In this document: one piece after another, positions 18,378-27,160 of the stretch
How the letters are laid out: the number at the start of each line of letters is the position of its first letter
How positions within the stretch are numbered: position 1 is the stretch's first letter
Source: Parachitinimonas caeni
GTDB lineage: Bacteria > Pseudomonadota > Gammaproteobacteria > Burkholderiales > Chitinimonadaceae
Assembly: GCF_030129945.1 (NCBI RefSeq)
Contig: NZ_JARRAF010000010.1
Location: forward strand, 1 to 64,000
Length of the DNA stretch: 64,000 nt
Reading direction: 5' to 3'
Position numbers and translations under genes: made by a program
Notes under the pieces: model-generated
What the model was told of the DNA's origin: nothing
The model's database searches: none
The model's input: only the letters and a program-made list of their open reading frames with translations

Positions 18378-19910
18378 CTACTGCAAACCAAAGAAATGCT
18401 TCATCCGTGCCAATAGCTCGGTGTGATGAGGCGTAATTGGTGCCACCGATGAGTTGTTTACCTTATTGCGATTGGCTTCAAGCCGAGTCGCCAGCACTTG
18501 CGAAATAGCTTCGGCCAACTCCGGCCTTTGATGCAGCGCCTGCTGGAATACGGCTTTGTCGAGTTTGTAGCACTCGCAGTAGCTGACAGCGACAACCGTT
18601 GCCGAGCGCGGTGCGCCGGTCATCAGTCCCATCTCACCAAAAAAACTGCTGGCCGTCAGCCGGCCCAACATTTGCGCATCAGCTGTACCGAAGTCCTTCC
18701 AGACCTCGACTTCACCAACTGTCAGGATATATAGCCAATGGGCAATCGCCCCCTGCCGGGTGATGATGTCACCCGTCTCGAATGGTGCGAAATTCAGTTG
18801 CTCGGCAATCTTGGTCCGCTCCGCTTCAGAAGCGGCAGCCAAAAGATCCATTTCACTCAGGGCTTTGATGCGGGCTTGCAGATCCTTGGCCAGCTTGGCC
18901 GCCATCGTTTTGTCGTTGTCCTTGGTCATCAATACATTGTGACTGTGGATCGACAAGGCAAAACCATGCCTCAGCAGCGAGGCCACCACATGCGCCCGGA
19001 CTTGTGAATCCGTCGGATCATCCACCTGCGGGTTGGTCAGCCAATAGCGCAATGCATACCGGGCCACGCCATTGGACAACTCCATCAGCACCGCCTGTGG
19101 TGCTGGCTCCGTTGCCACAAACTCGATACGTGCATCACGCACCCCCTGGGTAGCGGCGTCCATGACATGCTGGGGAGGGCACTCCCAATCCACTTCGAAA
19201 TACACCCAGCGACGCCAGACCTTCAGCTCGCCGAGCTGCTTGCCAATGACCGAAAATGTATTTTTCATCAGCCAGGCATTCGGCACGACGGCCGTCTCGC
19301 CATTGCGCGTCTCAATCTGGGTACTACGCCAGCCGATCTGAACAACGCGGCCCGAAATATCGCCAACCTTCACCCATTGACCCAGTTCAATCGAGCTATC
19401 GAGCTGCAATGCAATACCCGACAGTACATTGCCCAAGGTGTCCTGCATCGAGAAAGCCAATACCGCCGTGATGATGGTCGAGGTGGTGACAATCTGCGAA
19501 AGATCCAACCCGGCATAACGCAGCCGTACCAACCCCCAGGCCAGGTAGCCGACCGAGACGATGACGTCTTCCAGGATCTGCGGCACCCGCACGCCGATTG
19601 CCGGCAGCAACAGACGAAATATGGCCAGCCCCCACAGCCGGATGATGACCATACCCAGCAGGATGGTGAAAACCTCGCCCATGATGGCCGCCACCCGCGA
19701 CATGCCCATCAAGCTCGCGCCCTGCGCAATCCCGTAGCCAATCAGTCCCAATACCAGGAACACAGCCGTCAGCCTGACATTACGGCGCTCGTCAGGGCGG
19801 AAGCGGTACATCAACAACAGCCCCACAACGCCACTGATCACGACATATAAAAGCTCCTGCTGTAGCAGCGAGTACACCGTACCTCCTGTTTCCACCCACG
19901 CAGGCTTCAT
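18378..19910 (-). CDS. MscS-family mechanosensitive channel fused to a cyclic-nucleotide-binding domain
   Basis: 510 residues from the chosen start. Four to five membrane segments (about 15-150) lead into an MscS pore and beta domain: FSMQDTLGNVLSGIALQLDSSIELGQWVKVGDISGRVVQIGWRSTQI-type signature (about 170-220). A C-terminal cNMP-binding domain (about 375-480) shows ETGDIITRQG and FFGEMGLMTGAPRSATVVA, where the GEMGL...PRSATV phosphate-binding cassette is intact. It is an inner-membrane channel probably gated or tuned by a cyclic nucleotide. The open frame reaches 20210, but this overlaps the divergent VOC gene; the ATG at 19910 is preferred. Confidence 0.85.
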   Translation of the reverse strand: MKPAWVETGGTVYSLLQQELLYVVISGVVGLLLMYRFRPDERRNVRLTAVFLVLGLIGYGIAQGASLMGMSRVAAIMGEVFTILLGMVIIRLWGLAIFRLLLPAIGVRVPQILEDVIVSVGYLAWGLVRLRYAGLDLSQIVTTSTIITAVLAFSMQDTLGNVLSGIALQLDSSIELGQWVKVGDISGRVVQIGWRSTQIETRNGETAVVPNAWLMKNTFSVIGKQLGELKVWRRWVYFEVDWECPPQHVMDAATQGVRDARIEFVATEPAPQAVLMELSNGVARYALRYWLTNPQVDDPTDSQVRAHVVASLLRHGFALSIHSHNVLMTKDNDKTMAAKLAKDLQARIKALSEMDLLAAASEAERTKIAEQLNFAPFETGDIITRQGAIAHWLYILTVGEVEVWKDFGTADAQMLGRLTASSFFGEMGLMTGAPRSATVVAVSYCECYKLDKAVFQQALHQRPELAEAISQVLATRLEANRNKVNNSSVAPITPHHTELLARMKHFFGLQ

Positions 19911-20059
19911 GAGCAACCGATTTTGCCAACCGGAAACACCCAGCCACTGCCATGGATGTTGAATCCCTGATATCAATCTTAGGCTCTGTTGCCGTTTTGT
20001 TTTCGGATCGCGTTTCGTCGGATTTGGGTCTGCCAAAGCGCACACTTCGCCAAACCCTG

Positions 20060-20077
20060 CTGACAGTATGCTGTCAG
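20060..20077. promoter_or_regulatory. Palindrome CTGACAG-N4-CTGTCAG upstream of the VOC/WYL pair
   Basis: Seven-base arms separated by TATG lie between the divergent channel and VOC genes, 80 bases before the VOC start. A perfect dyad of this size is a plausible operator for the WYL/YafY-type regulator encoded downstream, which would make the pair autoregulated. Inference from position and symmetry. Confidence 0.5.
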
Positions 20078-20157
20078 TAGCCCCTGCGTAGACTGGCCTC
20101 ATCGACTTAGCCAGCACCGGGTCGAAGCCCAATCCAACTACTGACAGGAGCATACCA

Positions 20158-20526
20158 ATGAACGCCATCAACTGGTTCGAGATCCCCAGCCACGACTTCA
20201 ATCGCGCCACCGCATTTTACGAAGCACTGTATGCAGAAACACTCCGCCTCGACACTGACTTTCCCGGCATGAAAATGGCCATACTGCCGCATGGCGACGA
20301 AGATGTCGGCGGTGCAGTCGTTCATGCCGAACACCTGCGTCCATCCTCTGATGGCATGCTGCCCTACCTGAACGCCGGCGCAGATCTGGCCCAGATGCTG
20401 GGACGGGTAGAAGCGGCGGGCGGCGCCATCATCATGCCCAAGACCCATCTTGGTGAGAAAATCGGCTACATCGCCATCTTTCGCGATAGCGAAGGCAATC
20501 ACGTCGGGCTGCATTCCATGAACTGA
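20158..20526 (+). CDS. VOC (glyoxalase/bleomycin-resistance) family protein
   Basis: 122 residues, one VOC domain: NWFEIPSHDFNRATAFYEALY at the start and the terminal FRDSEGNHVGLHS, which supplies one metal ligand Glu-type position. A GGAG ribosome site precedes the ATG. Such enzymes use a bound metal for isomerase, dioxygenase or fosfomycin/bleomycin-type chemistry; the substrate is unknown. It is probably co-transcribed with the WYL regulator 66 bases downstream. Confidence 0.85.
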   Translation: MNAINWFEIPSHDFNRATAFYEALYAETLRLDTDFPGMKMAILPHGDEDVGGAVVHAEHLRPSSDGMLPYLNAGADLAQMLGRVEAAGGAIIMPKTHLGEKIGYIAIFRDSEGNHVGLHSMN

Positions 20527-20592
20527 CCGACCTCCGTGGCCTGCTGCCATCCGCCTTATCCGGACCGCAGCAGGCCCGCACAAGGATTTACC

Positions 20593-21279
20593 ATGCGCCG
20601 TGCTGACCGGCTGTTTCAGATTGTTCAATTATTGCGTGGTCGCAGATTGACCACAGCGCGCTACCTGGCCGAGCGGCTCGAAGTTTCGGAACGGACGGTC
20701 TACCGGGATGTGCGCGATCTGATCCTGTCCGGAGTGCCGATCGAAGGTGAAGCCGGCGTTGGTTATGTTCTCCGGCACAAGCTCGACTTGCCACCCTTGA
20801 TGTTCGACAAGGAAGAACTCGAAGCCCTGCGCATTGGCGCCCGCATGGCGCAAGCCTGGGGAGACAAGGCACTCGGCCGGGCTGCCGAGCAGGCGCTGGC
20901 CAAGATCGAATCGGTGCTACCCGGAACACTCAAGCCCAATCTTGCCGGCAGCCGCCTGTATGCGCCAACCGTACGTTTCTATTCGCTGGACATGATGGCT
21001 CCGTTGCGGCAAGCGATTGCCGAGCATCGCGTGGTCGATCTTGACTACCACAAGCAGGATGGCGAAGCGTCATCACGCCGCGTCTGGCCACTGGGCTTAT
21101 TTTTCTGGGGTACCGTCTGGACTCTGACCACCTGGTGCGAGCTGCGGGCGGACTTTCGTAGCTTCAGGCTGGATCGGATTGATCAGATCCAGCTATCCGA
21201 CGAACATTTCAGCCTGCTGCCCGAGCAGACTCTGGAAGCCTGGCTCAAGCGCGAAGGCGCACCGCCGCCGCAGTTTTAG
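20593..21279 (+). CDS. YafY-type HTH/WYL-domain transcriptional regulator
   Basis: 228 residues. An N-terminal winged helix (about 1-60; RADRLFQIVQLLRGRRLTTARYLAERLEVSERTVYRDVRDL) is followed by a WYL ligand-sensing domain (about 130-225, with the RRVWPLGLFFWGTVWTLTTWCELR signature). An AAGGA at 20582 fixes the ATG at 20593; the frame opens earlier but without a ribosome site. It likely controls the upstream VOC gene through the palindrome at 20060. Confidence 0.85.
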   Translation: MRRADRLFQIVQLLRGRRLTTARYLAERLEVSERTVYRDVRDLILSGVPIEGEAGVGYVLRHKLDLPPLMFDKEELEALRIGARMAQAWGDKALGRAAEQALAKIESVLPGTLKPNLAGSRLYAPTVRFYSLDMMAPLRQAIAEHRVVDLDYHKQDGEASSRRVWPLGLFFWGTVWTLTTWCELRADFRSFRLDRIDQIQLSDEHFSLLPEQTLEAWLKREGAPPPQF

Positions 21280-21318
21280 ACTCAATCGGGATTCAGAGGT
21301 ACCCACCCGATCAGCCCA

Positions 21319-21831
21319 TCAATACGGGCCGTCGTCAGCCCGCAACTGGTCGGGAAGCCCGTCATGATCGCCCATATCGCGTGGTGGAACATCCGCCCAG
21401 TGCAGATCCCCGATGCGGATATTGCGTGCCGGGTGCAAAGGGTAATGCACTTGGTTATCGTCCCGTCGGGTATCCCCCACGACCAGCAGATGTACCGGCT
21501 GGCAGGTGTTGTTGATGAAGGTGTGCGCGAGCCCGTCACCCGGTTTGAAGCCCACGCCATCGCCCGGCTGCAGACGGTGCAAGACACCGTCAATCCACAC
21601 ATCCGGATTTCCCTCGATCACATAGACAAACTCTTCTTCTGTCTTCTCGGCATGAGGCCAGGAGGTTCTGCGGCCTGGTGGCAATAGCTCATGGTGAATC
21701 CCCAGTCGCTGCAGACCAAAGTGGCGGCCGAATGGCGCGCCAATCGACAGCCGCTCGGCACTATCCGGGTAATGGGCGTCATCGGCAGTCTGGATATCAA
21801 GGTAATGGGCAATGCAAGGGGGGCGGCTCAT
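21319..21831 (-). CDS. Cupin-domain protein
   Basis: 170 residues. A cupin barrel is visible: motif 1 includes GRRTSWPHAEKTEEEFVYVIEGN and motif 2 GDGLAHTFINNT, with the His/Glu metal ligands in the first and His in the second. It could be a small metalloenzyme or a sugar-binding protein; substrate unknown. It is a single gene, convergent with the WYL regulator. Confidence 0.75.
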   Translation of the reverse strand: MSRPPCIAHYLDIQTADDAHYPDSAERLSIGAPFGRHFGLQRLGIHHELLPPGRRTSWPHAEKTEEEFVYVIEGNPDVWIDGVLHRLQPGDGVGFKPGDGLAHTFINNTCQPVHLLVVGDTRRDDNQVHYPLHPARNIRIGDLHWADVPPRDMGDHDGLPDQLRADDGPY

Positions 21832-22093
21832 GGAACGGTCTTCTCACTCTCTCGTCGAAAGTGAGGTTTATAGCGAATTCCCGGCAGCTCGCACAAATCT
21901 GCGGCCCAAGCAGTGGCCCAGTCGGCAGCCCGGTCATGCACTGGTCGGTCTGCTGTTGACGGCTTATGCGCAGCAAAATTTGCCCATCTCATTGGAGAGT
22001 CATTCAGGGATCGCGCTGAAAACCTTGCCGCATGGCCTGTCACGGCAGATCATGAACAAGTTCCCAGCCGTCCCACCGTCATCAGGAGTCCGC

Positions 22094-23830
22094 ATGAATC
22101 GACACGCCCTCAGACCTTTGACAGCCAGCCTTCTGGCCACCCTGCTGCTTACCCCATTGGCACTTGCAGCAGAAACCGCGCCCGAGGCCGCCACCGGCAC
22201 TTATGGCAAGACCTTGGCTTATGCGCCGGAAGTCATGGTTACCACTGCCAATCCCTTGGCCACCGAAGCCGGTTTGGCCATGCTGCGCAAAGGTGGCAGT
22301 GCCATTGATGCGGCTATTGCCGCCCAGCTGATGCTGGGACTGACCGAGCCACAATCCTCAGGCATCGCCGGTGGTGCCTTTCTGCTATATCACGACGGGA
22401 AGCAAACCACGAGCTTTGATGGACGGGAAAAAGCGCCCGCAGCCGCCAAGCCTGAACGCTTTCTCGACCCCAACGGCAAACCCCTGGCGTTTTACGATGC
22501 CGTGATTGGTGGCCGCTCGGTTGGTGTGCCCGGCGTGTTGGCGATGTTGCACATGGCTCACCAACGTCACGGCAAACTACCCTGGGCAGCGCTGTTCGAA
22601 CCGGCAATCAGCCGTGCAGAGAATGGCTTTCAAATGTCATCGCGCCTGCATGCCTTACTGGTCAGCGAGCCTCATCTGAAGAAAGATGCGAACGCCCGAG
22701 CCTATTTCTATCAGGAAGATGGCAAACCCTGGCCGGTTGGCAGCGTATTGAAGAATCCCGAATATGCCGCCACGCTGCGCGCCATAGCGGCGGGAGGCCC
22801 CAAGGCGTTTTACAGCGGCAAAATCGCCCAGGCCATTGTGGATGCCGTGAAGCGCCATCCAACCAACCCCGGCGATCTGACCCTGGCAGACTTCGCCGCC
22901 TACAAGGCCGTTGAGCGCCAGCCGATCTGCGGTCTGTACCGTTTCTACAAGGTGTGCGGCATGAATGCGCCAAGCTCAGGTGGCGTGGCAGTGCTGCAGA
23001 TGCTCGGCATTCTGGAAACGCGCAAGCTGGCAGACTGGGCACCGCATGCGGTAGAAAGTGCCCATCTATTTACCGAGGCTGGCCGACTGGCATTTGCTGA
23101 TCGCGCCAAATATCTGGCAGACCCGGATTTCGTGAAAGTCCCCAGCGATGCGCTGGTATCCAAACCTTATCTGGTCACCCGCAGCCAGCAAATCGACATG
23201 GCCCGCAGCATGGGTCGAGCCCAGGCCGGCGACCCCGTGCCCAAAATGGCACTTGGCCTTGATAGCTCTCCCGAGTTCCCGAGCACGAGCCATCTGATCG
23301 TCATCGACAAGCAAGGACATGCGGTATCGATGACCAGCTCCATCGAAGATGTCTTTGGCAGCCGGATGATGGTGAAAGGCTTCCTGCTGAATAATCAGCT
23401 CACCGACTTCTCGTTCAGCCCCACCGACAACGGCCAGCCGGTCGCCAATCGGGTAGAGCCGGGCAAGCGGCCCCGCAGTTCCATGTCGCCGGTGCTGGTC
23501 TTCAACGAACAGGGGCAACTGGCGTTTGCAGCCGGCTCTCCGGGAGGGAGCCAGATCATCAACTATGTGGCGCAGACTCTGGTCGGCTTGATCGACTGGA
23601 AGCTATCCCCCCTGCAGGCAGTTGCCCTGCCCCACTACGGTAGCCGCAACGGCCCTACCGAACTGGAAAAAGACACCGGGCAGGAAGCATTGGCCGAAGC
23701 CCTCAAGGCCAAAGGCCATGAAGTGAAGTTCGTCGAAATGAACAGTGGTTTGTCGGCGGTCGTGGTTAAACCCGATGGCCTGTGGGGCGGAGCCGATCCA
23801 AGAAGGGAAGGGGTTGCCAAAGGCTTCTGA
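22094..23830 (+). CDS. ggt: Gamma-glutamyltransferase (glutathione hydrolase)
   Basis: 578 residues, full length. A signal peptide (about 1-24, ending ALA) directs it to the periplasm. The catalytic Thr of the small subunit is in PSTSHLIVIDKQGHAVSMT, aligned with the QTTH autocleavage site of E. coli Ggt, and the downstream GFLLNNQLTDFS is conserved. The enzyme cleaves the gamma-glutamyl bond of glutathione and self-processes into two subunits. An AGGAG at 22084 fixes the ATG at 22094; the frame is open 282 bases further upstream without a good start. Confidence 0.92.
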   Translation: MNRHALRPLTASLLATLLLTPLALAAETAPEAATGTYGKTLAYAPEVMVTTANPLATEAGLAMLRKGGSAIDAAIAAQLMLGLTEPQSSGIAGGAFLLYHDGKQTTSFDGREKAPAAAKPERFLDPNGKPLAFYDAVIGGRSVGVPGVLAMLHMAHQRHGKLPWAALFEPAISRAENGFQMSSRLHALLVSEPHLKKDANARAYFYQEDGKPWPVGSVLKNPEYAATLRAIAAGGPKAFYSGKIAQAIVDAVKRHPTNPGDLTLADFAAYKAVERQPICGLYRFYKVCGMNAPSSGGVAVLQMLGILETRKLADWAPHAVESAHLFTEAGRLAFADRAKYLADPDFVKVPSDALVSKPYLVTRSQQIDMARSMGRAQAGDPVPKMALGLDSSPEFPSTSHLIVIDKQGHAVSMTSSIEDVFGSRMMVKGFLLNNQLTDFSFSPTDNGQPVANRVEPGKRPRSSMSPVLVFNEQGQLAFAAGSPGGSQIINYVAQTLVGLIDWKLSPLQAVALPHYGSRNGPTELEKDTGQEALAEALKAKGHEVKFVEMNSGLSAVVVKPDGLWGGADPRREGVAKGF

Positions 23831-23872
23831 CGCATTCCCTTGCGGCTTCACCGTGACGTGCTTCAATCAGGG

Positions 23873-23896
23873 AAGAGCGTTCATGTGAACGCTCTT
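23873..23896. promoter_or_regulatory. Inverted repeat between ggt and the binding-protein gene
   Basis: Eleven-base arms AAGAGCGTTCA / TGAACGCTCTT with a 2-base loop, 42 bases after ggt and 31 before the next start. There is no T-run, so it is more likely an operator or mRNA stem than an intrinsic terminator. Confidence 0.5.
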
Positions 23897-23927
23897 GCCA
23901 CGAGAGTCTCGCCACCCTGGAGCCGCC

Positions 23928-24686
23928 ATGAAAAACCTGCTCGCCATCAGCCTGTGCCTGGCTGCAACATGCGCCAACGCCGATGTACTGACAATCAGGG
24001 CCGACCAATATTGCCCGCTCAATTGCGCACCTGGCAGCAGCAGCCCGGGTTTCATGATCGACATCGCCAACGAGATTTTTGGCAAAGCCGGGCACAAGGT
24101 TGATTACAAACTGATGGGCTGGCAGCGTGCGATTGCCGAAGGCAAGGCAGGTAACATCCATGCCATTGTCGGCGCACTCAAGGATGACGCACCCGACTTC
24201 ATCTACCCGGCCAACGAACAAGGCCGCTCCATGCAGTGCTTTTATACCCTGAAAGACCATCCCTGGCAGTTTGATGGCCTTGCCAGCCTGAGCAAGATCA
24301 CGCTTGGCACCATCAATGGCTACAGCTACGGCGAGGAGCTGGATGCCTATATCAAAGCCCATGAAAAAGATGGCAAGGTACAGATGCTGGTGGCCAATGA
24401 CGAACCGTTGATCCTGAACATCCGGAAGCTGCAGGGCAAACGCGTTGATGCGATCGTCGAGGCCCAGCCGGTTGCCATCTACACACTCAAGCAGCAAAAA
24501 GCCACCGACACCGTCCACGAAGCCGGTTGCGAGAAAAAAGCGCAGGACATCTTCATCGCCTTCTCGCCCAAACACCCCAAATCCCACGAATATGCCGAAC
24601 TGCTATCCAAAGGCATGCAGGATCTGCGCAGCTCCGGTCAACTCTCGAAAATCCTGGCCCGTTACGGTTTGAAAGACTGGCGCTAA
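23928..24686 (+). CDS. Periplasmic substrate-binding protein (SBP_bac_3 family)
   Basis: 252 residues. A signal peptide (about 1-18, ending ANA) is followed by a type 3 solute-binding fold: LTIRADQYCPLN at the start, GFMIDIANEIFGKAG, and a C-terminal SKGMQDLRSSGQLSKILARYGL. It probably binds an amino acid or similar compound. No ABC permease or ATPase genes are beside it, so it may act as an orphan binding protein or with a distant transporter. GGAG precedes the ATG at 23928. Its neighbour ggt releases amino acids in the same compartment. Confidence 0.85.
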   Translation: MKNLLAISLCLAATCANADVLTIRADQYCPLNCAPGSSSPGFMIDIANEIFGKAGHKVDYKLMGWQRAIAEGKAGNIHAIVGALKDDAPDFIYPANEQGRSMQCFYTLKDHPWQFDGLASLSKITLGTINGYSYGEELDAYIKAHEKDGKVQMLVANDEPLILNIRKLQGKRVDAIVEAQPVAIYTLKQQKATDTVHEAGCEKKAQDIFIAFSPKHPKSHEYAELLSKGMQDLRSSGQLSKILARYGLKDWR

Positions 24687-24730
24687 GCGCTGTTGAGATG
24701 CTCGTGCTCCCTAGCAAAACATCAACAGCA

Positions 24731-25306
24731 CTAGCGCTGCCCCAGCGGCACCCCGCCAAAGATATGCGGCAAGAGCCGCACGATATTGCGCGCATCGTCG
24801 ATACCCCGATGCGCAGTCCCTTTAAACCGCATCTGCGCGGCCTTCATTGCCATCCCCAGTCCCAACCCGCGCTTGAACCCCTGCTGGTCTGAAAAGCGCT
24901 GCTTCACATTGCAATGCTCACCGCCTATCGGATTACTGCAGCGGTGAAATTCGGCGTCCTGAATCAGCTGCTTGCGGTCGTAGTCCCCCCACGAGCAAAA
25001 CAAGACCGGGCGATGCGGCGCCAACCAACGCTCCAGCTCCTTGGCGACCGCCGGGAAAGTCGCGGCGGAATCGACATCCCACTGATTGATGGTAGTCAGC
25101 GTCTTGCAGAAGTCCGTCAGCAGCGGATGACGAACCGGCCGGATGAATCGCTGAAACTCATCAATCGGTCGAAAGGTGTGGCAATCAACCAGCACGGCGC
25201 CCACTTCAATGATTTCCATTTCATTTCGTGGAACAGAACCTTTGTCACAACAGGTTGCTTCGAAGTCAACAACAAGAAAGTTGTTTTGTGTTTCAGTAAT
25301 TTTCAT
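24731..25306 (-). CDS. DEDDh 3'-5' exonuclease (ERI1/KapD-like)
   Basis: 191 residues. The exonuclease motifs are complete: Exo I VVDFEATC (about 12-19), Exo II around LFCSWGDYDRKQL, and Exo III AHRGIDDARNI (His and Asp of the DEDDh type). This spacing is that of the ERI1/KapD-like group, which trims RNA or DNA 3' ends. AGAGGA lies 8 bases before the ATG. It is a single gene preceded by an AT-rich promoter stretch. Confidence 0.85.
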   Translation of the reverse strand: MKITETQNNFLVVDFEATCCDKGSVPRNEMEIIEVGAVLVDCHTFRPIDEFQRFIRPVRHPLLTDFCKTLTTINQWDVDSAATFPAVAKELERWLAPHRPVLFCSWGDYDRKQLIQDAEFHRCSNPIGGEHCNVKQRFSDQQGFKRGLGLGMAMKAAQMRFKGTAHRGIDDARNIVRLLPHIFGGVPLGQR

Positions 25307-25328
25307 TTATTAGAATCCTCTTATATAA

Positions 25329-25340
25329 TGACAATTGTCA
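25329..25340. promoter_or_regulatory. Perfect 12-bp palindrome TGACAATTGTCA before the exonuclease gene
   Basis: It is centred 28 bases upstream of the exonuclease ATG and next to a TATATAA stretch read on the minus strand, so it could be an operator over the promoter. No regulator is assigned. Confidence 0.4.
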
Positions 25341-25524
25341 GGCAATTCTACGTCATAAACCCTTCATCAAACGACTTAGTTTCATCAGACTAAGCCCGCC
25401 ACACCAGCTAATGCCATTCGCAAAAATTTTTAAGTTATTCAAATAAGAAGATAATGACGTTTATATAAAACCATTGGTTTTATGCAAAATAGCGACAAGT
25501 TTATTCAAAAGAACGACACGAATT

Positions 25525-25552
25525 TTGAAACAACTTCCCATCCGCTTACAAT
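25525..25552 (+). promoter_or_regulatory. Predicted sigma-70 promoter of the first BsuPI gene
   Basis: TTGAAA (25525-25530) and TACAAT (25547-25552) with a 16-base spacer. Transcription would start near 25559, giving a leader of about 200 bases before the gene at 25764. Confidence 0.5.
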
Positions 25553-25559
25553 GCGCCCC

Positions 25560-25658
25560 GCATTCGGACTCAGCGATCCTGACCGAATGCATTACTCGCC
25601 CGATTTCTCACCGGAATCGCGGCAGCCGATGACCTGCATGGGGGCTAGCATCGGCTGC
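25560..25658 (+). ncRNA. Structured 5' leader with two strong stem-loops
   Basis: Two perfect stems follow the predicted start: GCATTCGG (25560-25567) with CCGAATGC (25583-25590), and GCAGCCGATG (25622-25631) with CATCGGCTGC (25649-25658). Both lie in the untranslated leader of the secreted BsuPI gene. The second 10-base stem is unlikely by chance in an otherwise AT-mixed leader. This could be a cis-acting RNA element, a messenger-stabilising structure, or a protein-binding dyad; it matches no riboswitch I recognise. Confidence 0.4.
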
Positions 25659-25763
25659 AACCGGCTGATCTGTATGAATTTTATTCTGAGGACGCCTGGT
25701 GCGAGTTCACTGCCACTCCAACCGGACTGGCTTGTCAAATAACAATGATCTGGAGTAGTCAAA

Positions 25764-26756
25764 ATGAAAATTCGTTCACTGAACATCGCTCTGATGGGTA
25801 TGGCCGTTGCTGCAACCGCCTCCGCCAGCACTTACATCGCCACCGTAAAGGGCGACACCGCAACATTCACCAGCAACCGTGGTCAGGAAGTTCAGGTTAA
25901 CGTCACCGACGTCACTTCCACCGCATGGCGCAAGTATTCCGATTTTGCCGGCACCGGCGAGCGCTGGATCTGGGCAGATCCTAACGGCGAGTCGATCTTC
26001 ACCCGCGTAGAGCGCACCAACCAGTCCGCCAAGATCGTTGATTTCAATGATGCCGTTGGCACCCGTTACACCAGCACTGGCCTGGGTGCTTGCCAAAGCG
26101 TCGCCGTTCTGGCCGACAAGGGCATGAACATCAGCACCGCTGCTGGCACCTTCAGCAACGTTGCTCGCGTTACATTCAGCGGTCAGTGTGCTGACGCCGG
26201 CACTGGCGAAGCGTACTTCGCACCCAAGGTTGGCCTGATCAAGTGGACCAGCCAAACCATCGCCGGCCCGAACGTATTCGAGCTGTCCAAGGCGACGGTT
26301 GGCGGCAAGAACTTCCCTGAAGGCGGCCTGAAGGTTGCAGCCACTTTCCCATCCTCCCGCCTGGTATTGGGTCGTGACAAGGCAGAAGTTGAAGTTGCTC
26401 TGGATATCACCAACGGCAGCAACAGCGACATGACTTTCACCTTCCCTAGCGGTCAAGACTTTGACATCACCCTGACCAATGCAACCGGTCAAGTGATCAA
26501 TAGCTGGGGTGCTGACAAGCGCTTCATCATGGCCATTCACAACACCACACTGAAGGCCGGCGAAACCCGCCGTTATGCTGGCACACTGGCCGTGCGTAAC
26601 CTGAATGGCGCATCGGTGGATATCGGCACTTACAAGCTGGGTATCGAGCTGAAGGGTTCGAACGCACCTGCAGGTTCGGTTTTCGTTCCAGAAACCGTCA
26701 AGGCTGAAGCACCTCTGTACATCGACCGCATGATGACCATCAGCACCCCTCGCTAA
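25764..26756 (+). CDS. Secreted protein with C-terminal BsuPI-like domain (paralogue 1)
   Basis: 330 residues. A signal peptide (about 1-21, ending ASA) is followed by an N-terminal domain (about 22-190) of unknown type with two Cys that may pair (GACQSV and GQCAD). The C-terminal half (about 195-305) has the BsuPI/intracellular-proteinase-inhibitor pattern: SRLVLGRDKAEVEVALDITN, then MTFTFPSGQDFDITL and NSWGADKRF. BsuPI domains are Ig-like and some inhibit proteases; the activity here is unknown. GGAG precedes the ATG. A paralogue lies 400 bases downstream. Confidence 0.75.
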   Translation: MKIRSLNIALMGMAVAATASASTYIATVKGDTATFTSNRGQEVQVNVTDVTSTAWRKYSDFAGTGERWIWADPNGESIFTRVERTNQSAKIVDFNDAVGTRYTSTGLGACQSVAVLADKGMNISTAAGTFSNVARVTFSGQCADAGTGEAYFAPKVGLIKWTSQTIAGPNVFELSKATVGGKNFPEGGLKVAATFPSSRLVLGRDKAEVEVALDITNGSNSDMTFTFPSGQDFDITLTNATGQVINSWGADKRFIMAIHNTTLKAGETRRYAGTLAVRNLNGASVDIGTYKLGIELKGSNAPAGSVFVPETVKAEAPLYIDRMMTISTPR

Positions 26757-26902
26757 TTGGCCTGGCAGTGCATCAGGTCGGACCAGACCTTCTCATGGCG
26801 TATTGTCACGAAGGACAACACGCCAACACGATCAGAGGTTCAAGCTTACCCAAGGTTATTGCGCAACGGCATTGAGCCCAAAGGTCTGGCCTTAGCCTGA
26901 AT

Positions 26903-26936
26903 ATGAAAAAAGCGGGGAATTCCCCGCTTTTTTCAT
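26903..26936 (+). terminator. Perfect 34-bp palindromic bidirectional terminator
   Basis: The arms are ATGAAAAAAGCGGGGAA and its exact complement, with A6 on one side and T6 on the other around a GCGGGG/CCCCGC stem. It ends transcription of the first BsuPI gene and can work in both directions. It contains an ATG that opens a spurious long frame into the next gene. The rest of the 26757-27160 gap holds no other gene that I can support. Confidence 0.85.
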
Positions 26937-27160
26937 TTGCGACCGCTAGCAATCACTTACATGCCCGATACGCAGCATCGCCTGTGCCCGATGCCTGTAC
27001 CTCATCCTTGGCAAAATTGGTAGGAACAATTTCCAGACAAAGAACATTGCCAAGCCACAAAGGCAGATGTGATTCTTCGTGGTTATTTGGGCTTGAAGCC
27101 CTCATGCTTTACAAGCTTTATCCAACTTGCAAGACCTATAAGCCAACGGAAGTTCACATC

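Noticed and set aside
23766-24587. Open frame of 273 codons antisense to the binding-protein gene
   Set aside because: The plus-strand gene has a signal peptide, a ribosome site and family motifs; the antisense frame has none.
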